Of a DNA stretch of 64,000 nucleotides, positions 12,393 to 22,373 are shown one piece after another. The DNA is taken from NCBI GenBank assembly GCA_039654915.1, contig CM077595.1, forward strand, positions 85,787,501-85,851,500, read 5' to 3'. Under the pieces are notes generated by a model. The model ran no database searches, had not been told where the DNA came from, and was given only the letters and a program-made list of their open reading frames with translations. This DNA is from Aquilaria yunnanensis (lineage: Eukaryota; Streptophyta; Magnoliopsida; Malvales; Thymelaeaceae). Position 1 is the first letter of the stretch; each line of letters opens with the position of its first letter. A program made the translations under genes and the position numbers.

Positions 12393-13860
12393 CACTACTA
12401 AAATTTTTTTTTTCCAACAACCTCGCGTTGGAAATCCTCCAGTTTCCAACTTAAAGCCATTGAAAATAAGGCTGTTGGAAAACCATACGTTGGAAAATTT
12501 TTGTCCAATAGCCCAGTAGTTAGCCGTTGGAAATTCCAACGGTGGTCGTTGGAATTTGAGCCATTGGAAATTTGCAATGGCCATTTTTTTAATGCAACGT
12601 ATTTTTTTTCTAGCAGCTTCAGCCATTGGAAAAATGTTGAATTTCTGATGACTAGGCTGTCAGAAAACTGTGTGTGGCTCATGTAGCCATTTGCATTTTT
12701 CCAACGGCTTTAACCATTGGAAACTTGTTTAAAAAAAAAAATTATAAAACCACTAAAAATATATTTATACAATTACAAAATTTATATTTTATATTTATAA
12801 AAAACACATAAAATACTTTATATTCACAAAAATTAAATTAACTAAATTCCAGTAAAAAAACCTGGAAAAAATATTTATACATAACTAAAATTATATTGTT
12901 TATTTATTGAAAACATTATTTATATTTTATATTAAAAACATTTATCTACTAAAATTCAGTAAAAATATACATTATTAAAATTAAAAATATTAATATGCAT
13001 TAAATATTATATATATATATATCCCCAGATTTAAAAAAATTCACAAAAAAATTAGAGAATTCACAAGATTACAAAATCCATATGATTCAAAAAAATTACA
13101 AAAAAAAATAATAATAATAACAACAAAATCACAAAATCTATAAGATTCAAACAAATTAATCCAACCATCAAGATTCCAACAAGTCGATCTAATCCAACAA
13201 CTTTAATAATCAATCCAATAATCAGATCTAATTCAAAATCAAATTAAAAATACAGATTAAAAGCAGAAAAATCAGATCTAAGCAGAATAACCTAATCAGA
13301 CGGCAGCCGAAAAATGAGGATGAAAAGACAATGATTAGATCTGTGCACCGATGATGAGCGAATGGATAGACTGAAAGAGGGCGGCGGACGGTGAGTTTCA
13401 TCTGCGATGATGTCGCCACTTCAGCCACGAAGGGGGACTAGGCGAACAGCAGATTGGGGGAAGGGGACGGCGAGCCCACAAGTGAGGTGGAAGAGTGAGG
13501 CTAATGGTTTCAGATGAGTGAGGAGAGAGGAGAAGGGCTACTGCAATAGCAAGGTCGATGGTTTTAAACAGTTTCAAACAAGCAAAAAGAGCGAGGTCGA
13601 CGGTCGGTTGAGGGTCGATAGGGTGAGAGGGGTAGAGGTTGGGTGATCGCCGAAAGACGGTGAGAGGAGGGAGAGAAGAGAAGGGCTACTGCGATGAAGA
13701 GAGGAGCGAGAGTGTGAGAGAGTAAGAAGAGGAAGAAGAGGATGGCTAAGAGGGCTGAGATGTGAGAAAAGAAAGAAGAGAGAGGGCTGAACGGTAGGAA
13801 GGGTGAGGGAGGTGAGCAAATTTATAGTTAGGGTTAGTTTGGGTTGGGTTTGGGCTATCT
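12393..13860. mobile_element. CACTA-like fragment, one terminus seen
   Basis: CACTACTAAAA at 12393 is the terminal motif of En/Spm (CACTA) elements and equals the left end of the complete element at 48199. It is followed to about 12735 by many direct and inverted copies of a TTCCAACGGC/GCCGTTGGAA-like unit, the subterminal repeat pattern. No matching TTTTAGTAGTG end occurs nearby, so the right limit is uncertain. The middle (12740-13290) is AT-rich and 13290-13850 is GA-rich. No transposase is present. Confidence 0.6.
13290..13850. other. GA-rich block inside the CACTA-like fragment
   Basis: The plus strand is purine-rich (repeated GAGAGAGGAGAAGGGC and GCGATGAAG-like words), so the minus strand gives CT-rich Ser/Leu/Pro ORFs (for example 13819-13574). 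This looks like a 5' UTR/first-exon fragment or simple-sequence expansion. No domain is recognisable, so I do not call a gene. Confidence 0.5.
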
Positions 13861-15070
13861 TGGCCCATTAGGTTATTTTTTTTTGGCTGGTTGTTATTAA
13901 TAATAATAATATTATTATTCTTGTAAAATATTTTCAATTATTATTGATATTATGATTTTAAAATTATTATTATTATTAACAAAACATTAATATGTGTGTG
14001 TATGAAAAATTACCGGAGCAGAACAAATCTTCTCCACACTGGCTGTTACTGTACACTACTAGATGGCATATAGAAACCAGAATCATGCTCTCAACTTCTC
14101 CATGCCAAATATGAACAATGATGCCTTGTATCCTTCTGTTGATACAATGGATGTACTTAACGAGACTTATGTTCCAAGGTAGATCCTGTGAGAAGAACTC
14201 TAACGGTTTATTCATGCCTCTTGGATCATTGTTTATGAGTCTCTCTACTAGTAGACATAACTAGTTCAGTCAAAGAAGCCTCTTTTTCTTTATAGAGGAG
14301 AAGGCGAAACTAAGATACTCTTCTAGAAGGAAGAATCATTTACTGAGGTTGATGTCTTCTTTACACCAGCAGTTTTGTCCATGATTAGAGAACCATAAGA
14401 ACCTCTTCAAGTCCCAATTGAGTCTTTTGACTCTAATGGTTCTTCTATCTACTAATTTCAAGATGTTAACGATCACAAATACTTTGATATTTGTGATTGC
14501 CTTGATTGCTATCAATCTCCTTATGATGATGAAGAAACTACCAAGAAGATGAAGAAAAAATCTAAGAAGAAATCTTCTCAACAGCTTCTTCAACAACAAT
14601 ATAACAATGGAGACCCTGAAGTTGGATTGCTCGGTGAACCCTCTGGCAAGTATGATTACTATGTTCTCTACTCCCAGAAGAAAGAATCATAGCCCATCTT
14701 CCCTACCTCTGCTAAACCATTTGAACTTCCTCTTCCATCTTTGGAAGTTAAAATGGCATCTTATCCATACTACAAATAAGCTCTCAAGCAACTCAGGAAG
14801 GAACAACCTCCTATTGTTATTCCTGAAGTTTATATGTTTGAAATGAAGAATGAGGATTTCCCTCCACTTAAATTTGAAAACCCCCATTCTTCTATCAAAC
14901 ATGCTTGGAAAGTCCCTCAACCTATAACTTTAGATTCTGAAGGATGTAAATGTGATACTTCGGCAGCAGAACAAGTGCTGAATTGACAATATGAAAATAT
15001 GATGCATCAAAACAAGGTTCTTCATAGAATCAAGCATCATCAGGCACGGTTAGAATAAAAGATCAACCAA

Positions 15071-15379
15071 TTGGTCATCGATCCTTTGAGTAAGTGCCAA
15101 CAACGGATCAATTATCTCCATCAGGAGATTATGGGTTTAATCGCAAGACAGGAGAATTTATTGGCCCAAGAACAAGAAATCATGCACTTAAAACAACAAC
15201 TCAAGTATCTTCAAGATCATCAAAGGCATAAAATACTGGATCCATTTGCCCAGACATTTATGTCATCCAATCCATTTAGCCCAACATATGGATCGTTATA
15301 TGCTCTTCCTACGGCATCTTATCCATATTTAACTAGCAATCTTTTTTATCATAACACTAGGCCTTCACCCATAAAATAG
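15071..15379 (+). pseudogene. Coiled-coil fragment of the pararetrovirus-like relic
   Basis: A 102-residue open stretch has heptad-like spacing of Leu/Ile (QRINYLHQEIMGLIARQ, then QEIMHLKQQLKYLQDH) followed by a Pro/Ser/Tyr-rich tail. It continues in the same frame from the upstream NKVLHRI region through a stop at about 15057. A coiled coil here would serve multimerisation in virion or gag proteins. It ends at a stop and the next piece (15408) is in another frame. Confidence 0.5.
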
Positions 15380-15407
15380 GCCCAACGTTCAACCAAGGCC
15401 CTGTTAT

Positions 15408-15845
15408 ATGGAGCCCGTATACACTTTTACACATTCTGAGCCCATTAAGCCTTTTCTATTCCAAGATCAGAAAATAAAGGGCTCGATGCCTCCAGAATAT
15501 CCACCACAGCAAAATACTATTAATCCTACCATAAAGATCAAGGAGCCAGCTCATAAAGCTTGGACAGTTCAGTCCAATCTAGTTACCAATTTCCTTGATC
15601 AACAGATGCATGAAGCCCAGGATACACATGCTATTCTAGCAGCAATACAAGATTTGGACTCAAGCTATTCCAATGACGAAGAAGAAGATGATGATAATAT
15701 ATCTTTATCTTCTTCTTCTTTTGATCTCCAAATCTATATGGTTCAAGGAACTACTAGCCAGCAGCCCAACCAACTGAATTTGCAACAACAGATGCACATT
15801 CAGGCCCTACACCGTAAGCTCCTCCTTCATAATAGCCTTTACTAG
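15408..15845 (+). pseudogene. Acidic, Gln-rich fragment of the same relic
   Basis: A 145-residue open stretch has no catalytic motif. It holds a Pro-rich start, TVQSNLVTNFLDQQMHEAQD, then an acidic/serine run (NDEEEDDDNISLSSSSFD) and a Gln-rich tail. Its position between the coiled coil and the capsid-like block suggests a linker of one polyprotein. The open frame may be partly chance, because surrounding stops are frequent. Confidence 0.4.
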
Positions 15846-16113
15846 TAGTAGCACCACCTCCTCCACCTCCAGACCCACAACCTTATGTGGCTATGGAAAA
15901 AGATATTCCTTGTGTGAATATTGAACCATCATAGAGCCCTTCGTCATCTTCGATTATTTTATCACTTGATGGCATACCACTAAGTCAATTGCATTCCAAA
16001 TTCCTTGACTTTCATGCTTGGTGTCTAACACAACTCCAGAAAGAATGTGCTATTGAAGCTAAAGTTATTAAAGCTTTCATTGCTAGTATGACTGGTATCA
16101 TAAAGCAATGGTA

Positions 16114-16987
16114 TGTGATAGCCGAAGGGCTATCGCCTTTCTCAGTACATACTTCTTGAGGAAAACATGGTCGAGAAACCTGGCATAATCCGAAAGAGGC
16201 ACTATCGTTGACCTCGGAAGGAGCGAAGTCAGATACCACGAAGGCCGGACTTCGGCTGAATACGCTAGGCGTTTCAAAGGTATCGCTAGCTCCCTCGAGG
16301 GACCAAGCGGATCGCCTTCGGGGATAAATAACCAGCTATTGTAAGCAGGAGAGAGCTTCCCCGAAGGCGGAACCCTCGAACTAAGGGACTTCCTGAACTA
16401 CAAAGCATAACTACCAAAGAAGGTCATCCGTACCAAAGAATGACCTTGCCCAGAGGACCTCGGGAGTACGGCATGAGCATTTAAGGAGCCTCTGACATGT
16501 CGCCCACAGGCGTTACACGCCGCCCCAAACGGCGGTCTGACACGCCAACGTCGTCCAAGTCTCGTCACGACCTGTCTCGGCTCAAGGATCAAGGAGCCTG
16601 CAAACTGCTACTTGTCCCCTACGCCCGGAAACACAGAGAACATCCAACCGAACACATGTCATAATCTGAACGGGCTGGGAACTCCTATAAATACTAGGAA
16701 ACAGGCCCTGGCAAAGGGACCCACCAGAATCCGACCCTCTCCCCCTGAGAAAGTACAAACAGGCAAGGCGACTAAACCTCTTAGTGCTCCCCTTCTTTCA
16801 CCTCTCAGGGCACTGACTTGGGCGTCGGAGGCTCCTCCTCGGAAAAAGATCCCGGGGACCTCCTAACCCTTTTTTACGAGTTTTACGGGCACACTCCCAT
16901 GGGAAATCTAGGCTCCAGACGTTCTCCCTCTCAGGAAGTCCCTCCCGAAGTCACGATGTCTTCCAACGAAGATGCCTCTGGGCATCA
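16114..16987 (+). repeat. 5' LTR of the Gypsy element
   Basis: It begins TGTGATAGCCGAAGGGC and ends GGGCATCA, giving TG...CA ends. A TATA-like TATAAATA near 16686 (CTCCTATAAATACTAGG) is the likely promoter, with the transcript start downstream. The sequence carries many CGAAG/CTTCGG words. Length equals that of the 3' copy. Confidence 0.93.
16684..16693 (+). promoter_or_regulatory. TATA box in the 5' LTR
   Basis: CCTATAAATA within the LTR is repeated at the same place in the 3' LTR (about 26432-26441, CTCCTATAAATACCAGG). Its position about 300 bp before the LTR end fits the U3/R boundary of plant LTR elements. Confidence 0.6.
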
Positions 16988-16989
16988 TT

Positions 16990-17007
16990 TGGCGCCGTCT
17001 GTGGGAA
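16990..17007 (+). other. Primer-binding site
   Basis: TGGCGCCGTCTGTGGGAA lies two bases after the 5' LTR. It begins TGG, complementary to the CCA end of a tRNA, and has the form common in plant Tat-type elements. The exact primer tRNA was not determined. Confidence 0.8.
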
Positions 17008-17519
17008 TTTACCCTCAGGTCGCCGTTGTTGAAACTCGGTGTTCGAAGGACAAGGGACTTCCGAGGTCCCCGTCCGCGCCTGAAGTTCAACCGGCTACTG
17101 AGCAAACCCATCCAGGGACTTCCACGCATGAGGAAGAGCGCATTCTGGTCATAACCATGAGCTTTTTACGCGACTTTCAACGTTCTGTTGTGGCTGAAAT
17201 GACACAGTAGATAGACCGAAGCTGGCCATAACAAACTCAGGCCCAAAGGCCTCCCTCGCTTGCACGCCCTCGGGAAGGAAGCCCCAAAGCAGTCCATCGT
17301 AGTTCGGGAGATGGGGACCCAGGTGAGGAGTCTTCAATAGAAAATATGCCCCTCGGGGCACGGCTTACAGGATGAGCTGGGTCCAAGCGACCCAAGATCC
17401 CACACCAAAGGAGCTCGTCACCTGAGGCGAAGTCTCCATCCATTCAACGCCGAAGTCACTCCTCGAAGAGGCGCCGACAATCTCCCTTCCCAGAAGAAGA
17501 ACCTAGTGCCACGATCCTT

Positions 17520-18600
17520 ATGGAGAAAATATTAGCGAGGTTGGACAGAGTAGAAAAACAAGTAGCTCGCAAGCCGGTCTGGGCCAGGCTGTTTGAAACC
17601 TTCTGTGGGGATGAGTCCTCGTTCACCCGAACTATAGTAGAGGCAGCCATGCCAGGTGACTTCCGAGTGCCTCGGCTGGAAACTTATGATGGCCGGACTG
17701 ATCCACAGGCTCATCTGACCAAGTACAGACGCAGCATGATGATGCACGGTGCAGACAATGCTACCTTTTGCAAATGTTTTGAGGTCACCCTCACAGGACC
17801 AGTAACTGCATGGTACAATTCATTGGCTCCAGGAACCATCAGGGAGTTCCAGGAGTTATCTACAGCCTTTACGCAGCAATTCATTGGAAGTCGGCCGACG
17901 GCGAAGATGCCTGTACAGATGTTCGACATAGCACAGAGGAACGGAGAAACCATCTGCGACTATGTCGAAAGGTTTAACAGAGAAGCCTTGAGTGTCCCAG
18001 ACTTTCGGCCCGAAATACGCATCCTCGCCATGACACGGGGCCTTCGGAGGGACTCATAGCTCTTTTACGAATTTTCCGAAGACCCTCCGGACACGCTTGG
18101 TGAGTTTTACCGAAGGGCCGAGCAGCACATGACAGTCAAAGAGTTGAGGATGGCTAGACCGAAGTCCAAGCACGCCCGTGCCGAAGGGTCCAGCCACCGA
18201 ATACGGTGTTCGGCTGACCAAGCAGGCCGACCTCGGAGATTGCGGGGAAGGAAACTCCCAAGCTTTACGCCCCTGAACACCACAAGGACCAACATTCTCA
18301 TGACAATGGAAAGGCAGGGAACCCAGATCCAGCGGCCAAGGGCCATGACCGGTGATAATAAGAAAAATATGAAGAAGTTCTGCCAGTTTCACCGCGACCA
18401 CGGCCACGACACCGAAGACTGCTTCCAATTGAAGAAGTACATAGAGTCGCTAATAAAACTAGGCCAACTTCGACGCTATCTGCGAATGCCTTCCCCGAAG
18501 GGGAGGAAAGAGGAGAAAGGAAAGGCAGATGACGAAGATTACGACTCTGACAGACGGAGGAACCGAAGTCCGAAGAAGCGCCCTCCACCTTCGGCGGGGA
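17520..18600 (+). pseudogene. Gypsy gag (capsid and zinc knuckle)
   Basis: The open stretch 17520-18059 reads FRVPRLETYDGRTDPQAHL, FEVTLTGPVTAWYNSL and ICDYVERFNREAL, the retrotransposon gag domain. A TAG at 18057 splits it, and the same frame continues (EDPPDTLGEFYRRAEQHM) into 18129. The nucleocapsid knuckle KFCQFHRDHGHDTEDC (residues 83-98 of the 18129 ORF) is the C-x2-H-x4-H-x4-C variant typical of Tat-type gag. An upstream leader (16957-17210) in the same 5' region is interrupted by a TAG at 17208. One or two point changes disable it. Gag would form the virus-like particle. Confidence 0.85.
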
Positions 18601-19490
18601 TAATACAAACAATCACAACAGGACTCCCATCCTCGGAAAGGAAGAGGAAGGCCAGAGAAATATCAGTCATGGAATATCAGAGCTCGACGAAGAAGCTGGC
18701 CTGTAAGGATGGTTCCACTGTCGTCTTTCCCCATGACGACCCGCTGTTGGTCATGGTGAGGATAGGAAACTGGGACGTCAAGAGAGTGTTGCTTGACGAC
18801 GGATCAAACGCAGACGTCTTGTTCTCACATTTGCTTCCGAACTTAGGCATATCCAACAGCGACCTCAAGCCCGTCACTTCACCCACCTTCGGGGTAGGAC
18901 CATCCGAACTGCCTGTCCTCGGGTGGATCGATCTTCCCCTAATGATGAAAGGGATTTCGGTTGATGGGACAACCGAGTTATTCGCCTCCACAATGACAAG
19001 GTTCATCGTTATGGATGTTCCTTCGTTATACAATGCCATCCCTGGGAGACAAACACAGGAAAATCTGCACATTCGCCTTGATGTAAGATACTTGACTGTC
19101 ACTTTTGCCACCAAGGATGGAGACGCGGAAATCTTCATTGATCAGGGCGAAGTAAGGAAGGTGTTCGTCAAAACGCGAAAAGCTCCAGCAAACAACTTCG
19201 CACAAGCTGTAGAGGCAAAGGCTTTAAAGCCAAAAAAGGGCGAGGCAGAAGATTCCGCGAAGGTAGAGATGGAAGAAGTAGAACTTGTCCCAGGCCGAAG
19301 TACCCGAATAGGGAAAAATTTGGCCGAAGGTGACAAGAAAAAACTTGTATCCTTTCTACTGATGAATAAAGATTTGTTTGCCTACTCGCCGAAAGATATG
19401 CCGGGGGTAAGTCCTCGCGTAGTACAAAACCTGTCCGGAAGCAAAACCTGTCCGGCAAAAGAAACGGGGCACCTCGGCCCACAAAAATGA
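18129..19490 (+). CDS. Gypsy gag C-terminus and aspartic protease (open frame)
   Basis: The 453-residue open frame covers the gag tail with the zinc knuckle (residues 85-98), a basic linker, and a retropepsin-like protease whose active-site block is VLLDDGSNADVLF (Asp223 to Gly225). Downstream GVGPSELPVLGWIDLPL is the protease flap region. It ends with the start of RT (LFAYSPKDMPGVSPRVV) and then runs out of frame after a local duplication of AAAACCTGTCCGG (about 19428-19458). The start shown is only the first Met after a stop; the real reading begins upstream in gag. It processes the polyprotein. Confidence 0.85.
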   Translation: MTVKELRMARPKSKHARAEGSSHRIRCSADQAGRPRRLRGRKLPSFTPLNTTRTNILMTMERQGTQIQRPRAMTGDNKKNMKKFCQFHRDHGHDTEDCFQLKKYIESLIKLGQLRRYLRMPSPKGRKEEKGKADDEDYDSDRRRNRSPKKRPPPSAGIIQTITTGLPSSERKRKAREISVMEYQSSTKKLACKDGSTVVFPHDDPLLVMVRIGNWDVKRVLLDDGSNADVLFSHLLPNLGISNSDLKPVTSPTFGVGPSELPVLGWIDLPLMMKGISVDGTTELFASTMTRFIVMDVPSLYNAIPGRQTQENLHIRLDVRYLTVTFATKDGDAEIFIDQGEVRKVFVKTRKAPANNFAQAVEAKALKPKKGEAEDSAKVEMEEVELVPGRSTRIGKNLAEGDKKKLVSFLLMNKDLFAYSPKDMPGVSPRVVQNLSGSKTCPAKETGHLGPQK

Positions 19491-20093
19491 CTTCATCAAA
19501 ACCGAATTCCAGTGCTTACTGGACGCTAATGTAATCAGGGAGGTTAAGTACCCCGAATGGTTTAGCAATGTGGTTATTGCCACAAAAGAAGGGACCAGTA
19601 AGCTCCGAATGTGCATCGACTTCAGAAACTTGAACGACGCTTGCCCAAAGGATTCATACCCTTTCCCCCCAATAGACCGATTGGTAGACTCAATTGCCGA
19701 ATAGAGGCTCCTAACTTTCTTCGACGCTTTCAGTGGGTATCATCAAATAAGGATGGACCCCGAAGACAAGGAACATATTGTTACATCATGATGCCCTTCG
19801 GGCTAAAAAATGCAGGAGCCACTTACCAGAGGTTGATGAGTAAGGTCTTCAGTGACCAAATCAGGAGAAACATGGAAGTCTACGTCGATGACATGATAGT
19901 CAAGAGCAAGCTGTCTAACGACCATGTCGCAGATCTAAAGGAAACGTTCCACCAGCTCAGAACCTTCGGGATCCGCCTTAATCCCGAAAAGTGCATCTTC
20001 GGAGTAACCTCGGGAAAGTTTCTTGGGTACATGGTATCAGAAAGAGGCATTGATGCTAACCCGGAAAAAATCAGGGCTCTACTCGAATTCTGA
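19462..20093 (+). pseudogene. Gypsy reverse transcriptase with frameshift
   Basis: Frame one (19462-19765) reads FIKTEFQCLLDANVIREV, KLRMCIDFRNLNDACPKDSY and FFDAFSGYHQIRMDPEDK. Frame two (from about 19768) reads GTYCYIMMPFGLKNAGATYQ and EVYVDDMIVKSK with the catalytic DD intact. About eight residues between PEDK and GTYCY, present in relatives, are missing, which fits a small deletion that also shifted frame. TAG at about 19702 and TGA at 20091 add breaks. RT would copy the element RNA to DNA. Confidence 0.88.
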
Positions 20094-20114
20094 ACTCCCG
20101 TCATAATAAAAGAT

Positions 20115-22373
20115 GTGCAGAGACTCACTGGAAGGATAACCTCTCTTAGTAGGTTTATTTCCAGATATGGAGATCGGTGCCGAGTATGTGACGATCATCC
20201 TTGGAACGAAGACTGCCAAAAGGCCTGGGAAGAACTCAAAATCTACTTAGCACGTCTGCCCACTTTGCGACAACCTCGCGAGGGAGAGCCCCTCGTATTA
20301 TACCTCGCCGTCACAGAAAAAGCAGTAAGCTCGGTCCTCATAAAAGAGGAAGGGCCGAAGCAATGGCCGGTCTATTATGTAAGCAAGTCGTTGCACGACG
20401 CCGAAGTCAGGTATCCTTTGCTGCAAAAAGCTATATATGCCTTGGTGCTAGCAGGAAGGAGGCTGCGACCATATTTTCAGGCTCACCCTATCATTGTCCG
20501 AAGCAGTCTACCCCTGCGGGATGTCATGAGAAAAGTTGATCATTCAGGAAGGCTCTCCAAATGGTGCATAGAGCTTGGCGAACACGATATTACTTATGAA
20601 CCTCGGAAAGTCATAAAAGCTCAGGCCCTGGCAGACTTCATTGCCGAAATGCCCATCACCGAGGACAACCATCCGGAGCCCAGCGAAGGTGGGCCAGAAT
20701 GGACTTTGAATGTTGACGGAGCCTCGGGGTCCGAACACCAGGGCGCTGGGGTAATTATCAGAGGTCCCGAAGGTCTAGAAGTAATGAAGGCCATCAAGTT
20801 TAGCTTCAACGTCACCAATAATGTCGCCGAGTATGAAGCCCTCATAGCAGGATTGCGCCTAGCCAGGAAAATTGGTGTAAGAAACTTAAAAGCCTACAGC
20901 GAATCCCAGCTGGTAGTTCGGCAAACAGCAGGGGATTATGGGGCGAAGGACCCGACCTTGGCAAAATACCATGAACTGGTAGCAGAGCTCATTCGAGAGT
21001 TCGACACCGTACGAATTGAAAACGTACCTCAACGAGATAACGCCAAAGCAGACTGCTTGGTGAAATCAAAAACATGCACCGAGGTGCTAAATCAACTGAG
21101 CATCACAGTGCTAAGCATAGTAACTTCGGGAAACGGCTGGAAAGACCCAATAAAAAGATATCTCGCAACCAATGCGCTCCCCGAAGAACCCCACGAAGCT
21201 GCAAAAGTTCAAAGACGCTCCGGTCGATTTTTCCTCATTGGCGAAGAATTATATCGGCAGGGATATGCAAATCCATTGCAGAGGTGTGTTGGCGAAGAGG
21301 ATACTGAAATGATCCTCGAAGAAGTTCACGAAGGCGCTTGTGGTTCGCACGTTGGAATTGACGCCCTCGCAGCAGTAATACTTTGGCAAGGATACTTTTG
21401 GCCTACTCTAATAAAGGACGCTAGGCAATTCGTCCGAAAATGTGGTAATTGCCAAAGACACACGAGTATCCAGAGGACACCCTCGAAAATGGTAACTTCG
21501 GCTGACTATCCCTGGCCCTTCGCAGTTTGGGGCATAGACCTTATTGGGCCGCTCCCAACAGCGCCTGGAGGCGTAAAGTTCTGCGTAGTTGCAGTAGACT
21601 ATTTCTCTAAATGGGTCGAGGCGGGACCTTTGGCTACTATCTCGGCAAAAGATATGCGAAAGTTCATATGGAAGAACATTGTATGCAGATTTAGCATACC
21701 GAGGGTACTAGTAGCCGACAATGGGTCTCAGTTTACAAACAAAAGGTTCCAAGAATTTATTAACAACCTCGGAATAAAAATGCACTTCGCCCCAGTAGCT
21801 CACCCCCAAAGCAATGGGCAAGTAGAAGTATCCAACAGGACTATCAAAGATGGTCTAAAAAAAAGACTGGGGGAAGCAAAAGGGAAATGGCCGGGAGAGC
21901 TCCCAAGTGTGCTATGGAGCTACCAAACAACACCCCGAAGAGCCACAGGGAAAACACCTTTTTCATTTGTTTTCGGTACAGAGGCTATCATCCCAGTTGA
22001 GGTAGTGCAGCCATCGGTGCGAGTGCAAGTGTTTGACGAAAGGGGAAATGACCTCGGCTTGAGAACCAAGCTTGACCTCGTCGGCGAACATAGAGAAATA
22101 GCCGAGCTGAAGAGAAAAGCTTTTCAGCAAAGAGTGGCCGCGGCTATAAACTTGCGCGCCAGGCCAAAAGGAATAAAGAAAGGAGACCTCGTTCTCCGAA
22201 AGGCTGAATTTGGACCCCGAAGGCCATCCCACGGGGTACTTCGCGCAAATTGGGAAGGACCTTATCTGGTACTTGCCGAAGTGCGAAAAGGGGTTTACAA
22301 GCTCGGCGATGCCGGAGGCATAGAGTTGAAAAATACATGGCATTTGGACGCCTTGAGAAAATTCTATGCTTAA
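20115..22373 (+). CDS. Gypsy RNase H, second RNase H and integrase (open 752 aa)
   Basis: Residues 1-20 finish RT (QRLTGRITSLSRF). Residues about 30-175 are the standard RNase H, with LYLAVTEKA where most Gypsy proteins keep an Asp. Residues 195-320 form the extra, archaeal-like RNase H (NVDGASGSEHQGAG, NVAEYEAL, YSESQLVV, AKAD). Residues 400-620 are integrase: zinc site H405, H412, C443, C446 and catalytic D475, D535, E571, the last two 35 residues apart as expected. The C-terminus ends WHLDALRKFYA. It is the best-preserved Gypsy reading frame here. In the second RNase H, Glu263 replaces the usual Asp. Integrase would insert the DNA copy. Confidence 0.93.
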   Translation: MQRLTGRITSLSRFISRYGDRCRVCDDHPWNEDCQKAWEELKIYLARLPTLRQPREGEPLVLYLAVTEKAVSSVLIKEEGPKQWPVYYVSKSLHDAEVRYPLLQKAIYALVLAGRRLRPYFQAHPIIVRSSLPLRDVMRKVDHSGRLSKWCIELGEHDITYEPRKVIKAQALADFIAEMPITEDNHPEPSEGGPEWTLNVDGASGSEHQGAGVIIRGPEGLEVMKAIKFSFNVTNNVAEYEALIAGLRLARKIGVRNLKAYSESQLVVRQTAGDYGAKDPTLAKYHELVAELIREFDTVRIENVPQRDNAKADCLVKSKTCTEVLNQLSITVLSIVTSGNGWKDPIKRYLATNALPEEPHEAAKVQRRSGRFFLIGEELYRQGYANPLQRCVGEEDTEMILEEVHEGACGSHVGIDALAAVILWQGYFWPTLIKDARQFVRKCGNCQRHTSIQRTPSKMVTSADYPWPFAVWGIDLIGPLPTAPGGVKFCVVAVDYFSKWVEAGPLATISAKDMRKFIWKNIVCRFSIPRVLVADNGSQFTNKRFQEFINNLGIKMHFAPVAHPQSNGQVEVSNRTIKDGLKKRLGEAKGKWPGELPSVLWSYQTTPRRATGKTPFSFVFGTEAIIPVEVVQPSVRVQVFDERGNDLGLRTKLDLVGEHREIAELKRKAFQQRVAAAINLRARPKGIKKGDLVLRKAEFGPRRPSHGVLRANWEGPYLVLAEVRKGVYKLGDAGGIELKNTWHLDALRKFYA

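Larger units (their letters stand above)
13980..16113 (+). pseudogene. Relic of a plant pararetrovirus-like polyprotein, truncated
   Basis: Plus-strand frames, broken by stops and frameshifts, give a multi-part protein. First is a short block (about 14080-14180) with YPSVDTMDVLNETYVPR that resembles the end of a movement-protein domain. Then follow an acidic/Lys-rich region, AEQVLN and YENMMHQNKVLHRI (near 14970-15030), a coiled coil (15085-15240), a Pro/Gln-rich and acidic-Ser stretch (15408-15845), and a capsid/gag-like start (LDFHAWCLTQLQKE, 15995-16100). It stops at the Gypsy LTR at 16114. This domain order recalls endogenous Caulimoviridae polyproteins, from memory of the family. A retrotransposon gag is the alternative. 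No RT part is present, so it cannot be active. Confidence 0.45.

Noticed and set aside
12135..12401. 88-residue plus-strand ORF
   Set aside because: Lies antisense to LINE ORF1 remains; no recognisable domain.
13574..13937. Minus-strand Ser/Leu/Pro ORFs
   Set aside because: Same purine/pyrimidine bias effect as in the other GA-rich blocks.
14053..14062. CACTACTAGA, a possible CACTA terminus
   Set aside because: It lacks subterminal repeats, is not followed by the A-rich end, and lies in coding-like relic sequence in the wrong orientation to pair with 12393.
18677..19138. Minus-strand ORF of 153 residues inside the Gypsy protease
   Set aside because: Shadow of the GC-rich sense frame.
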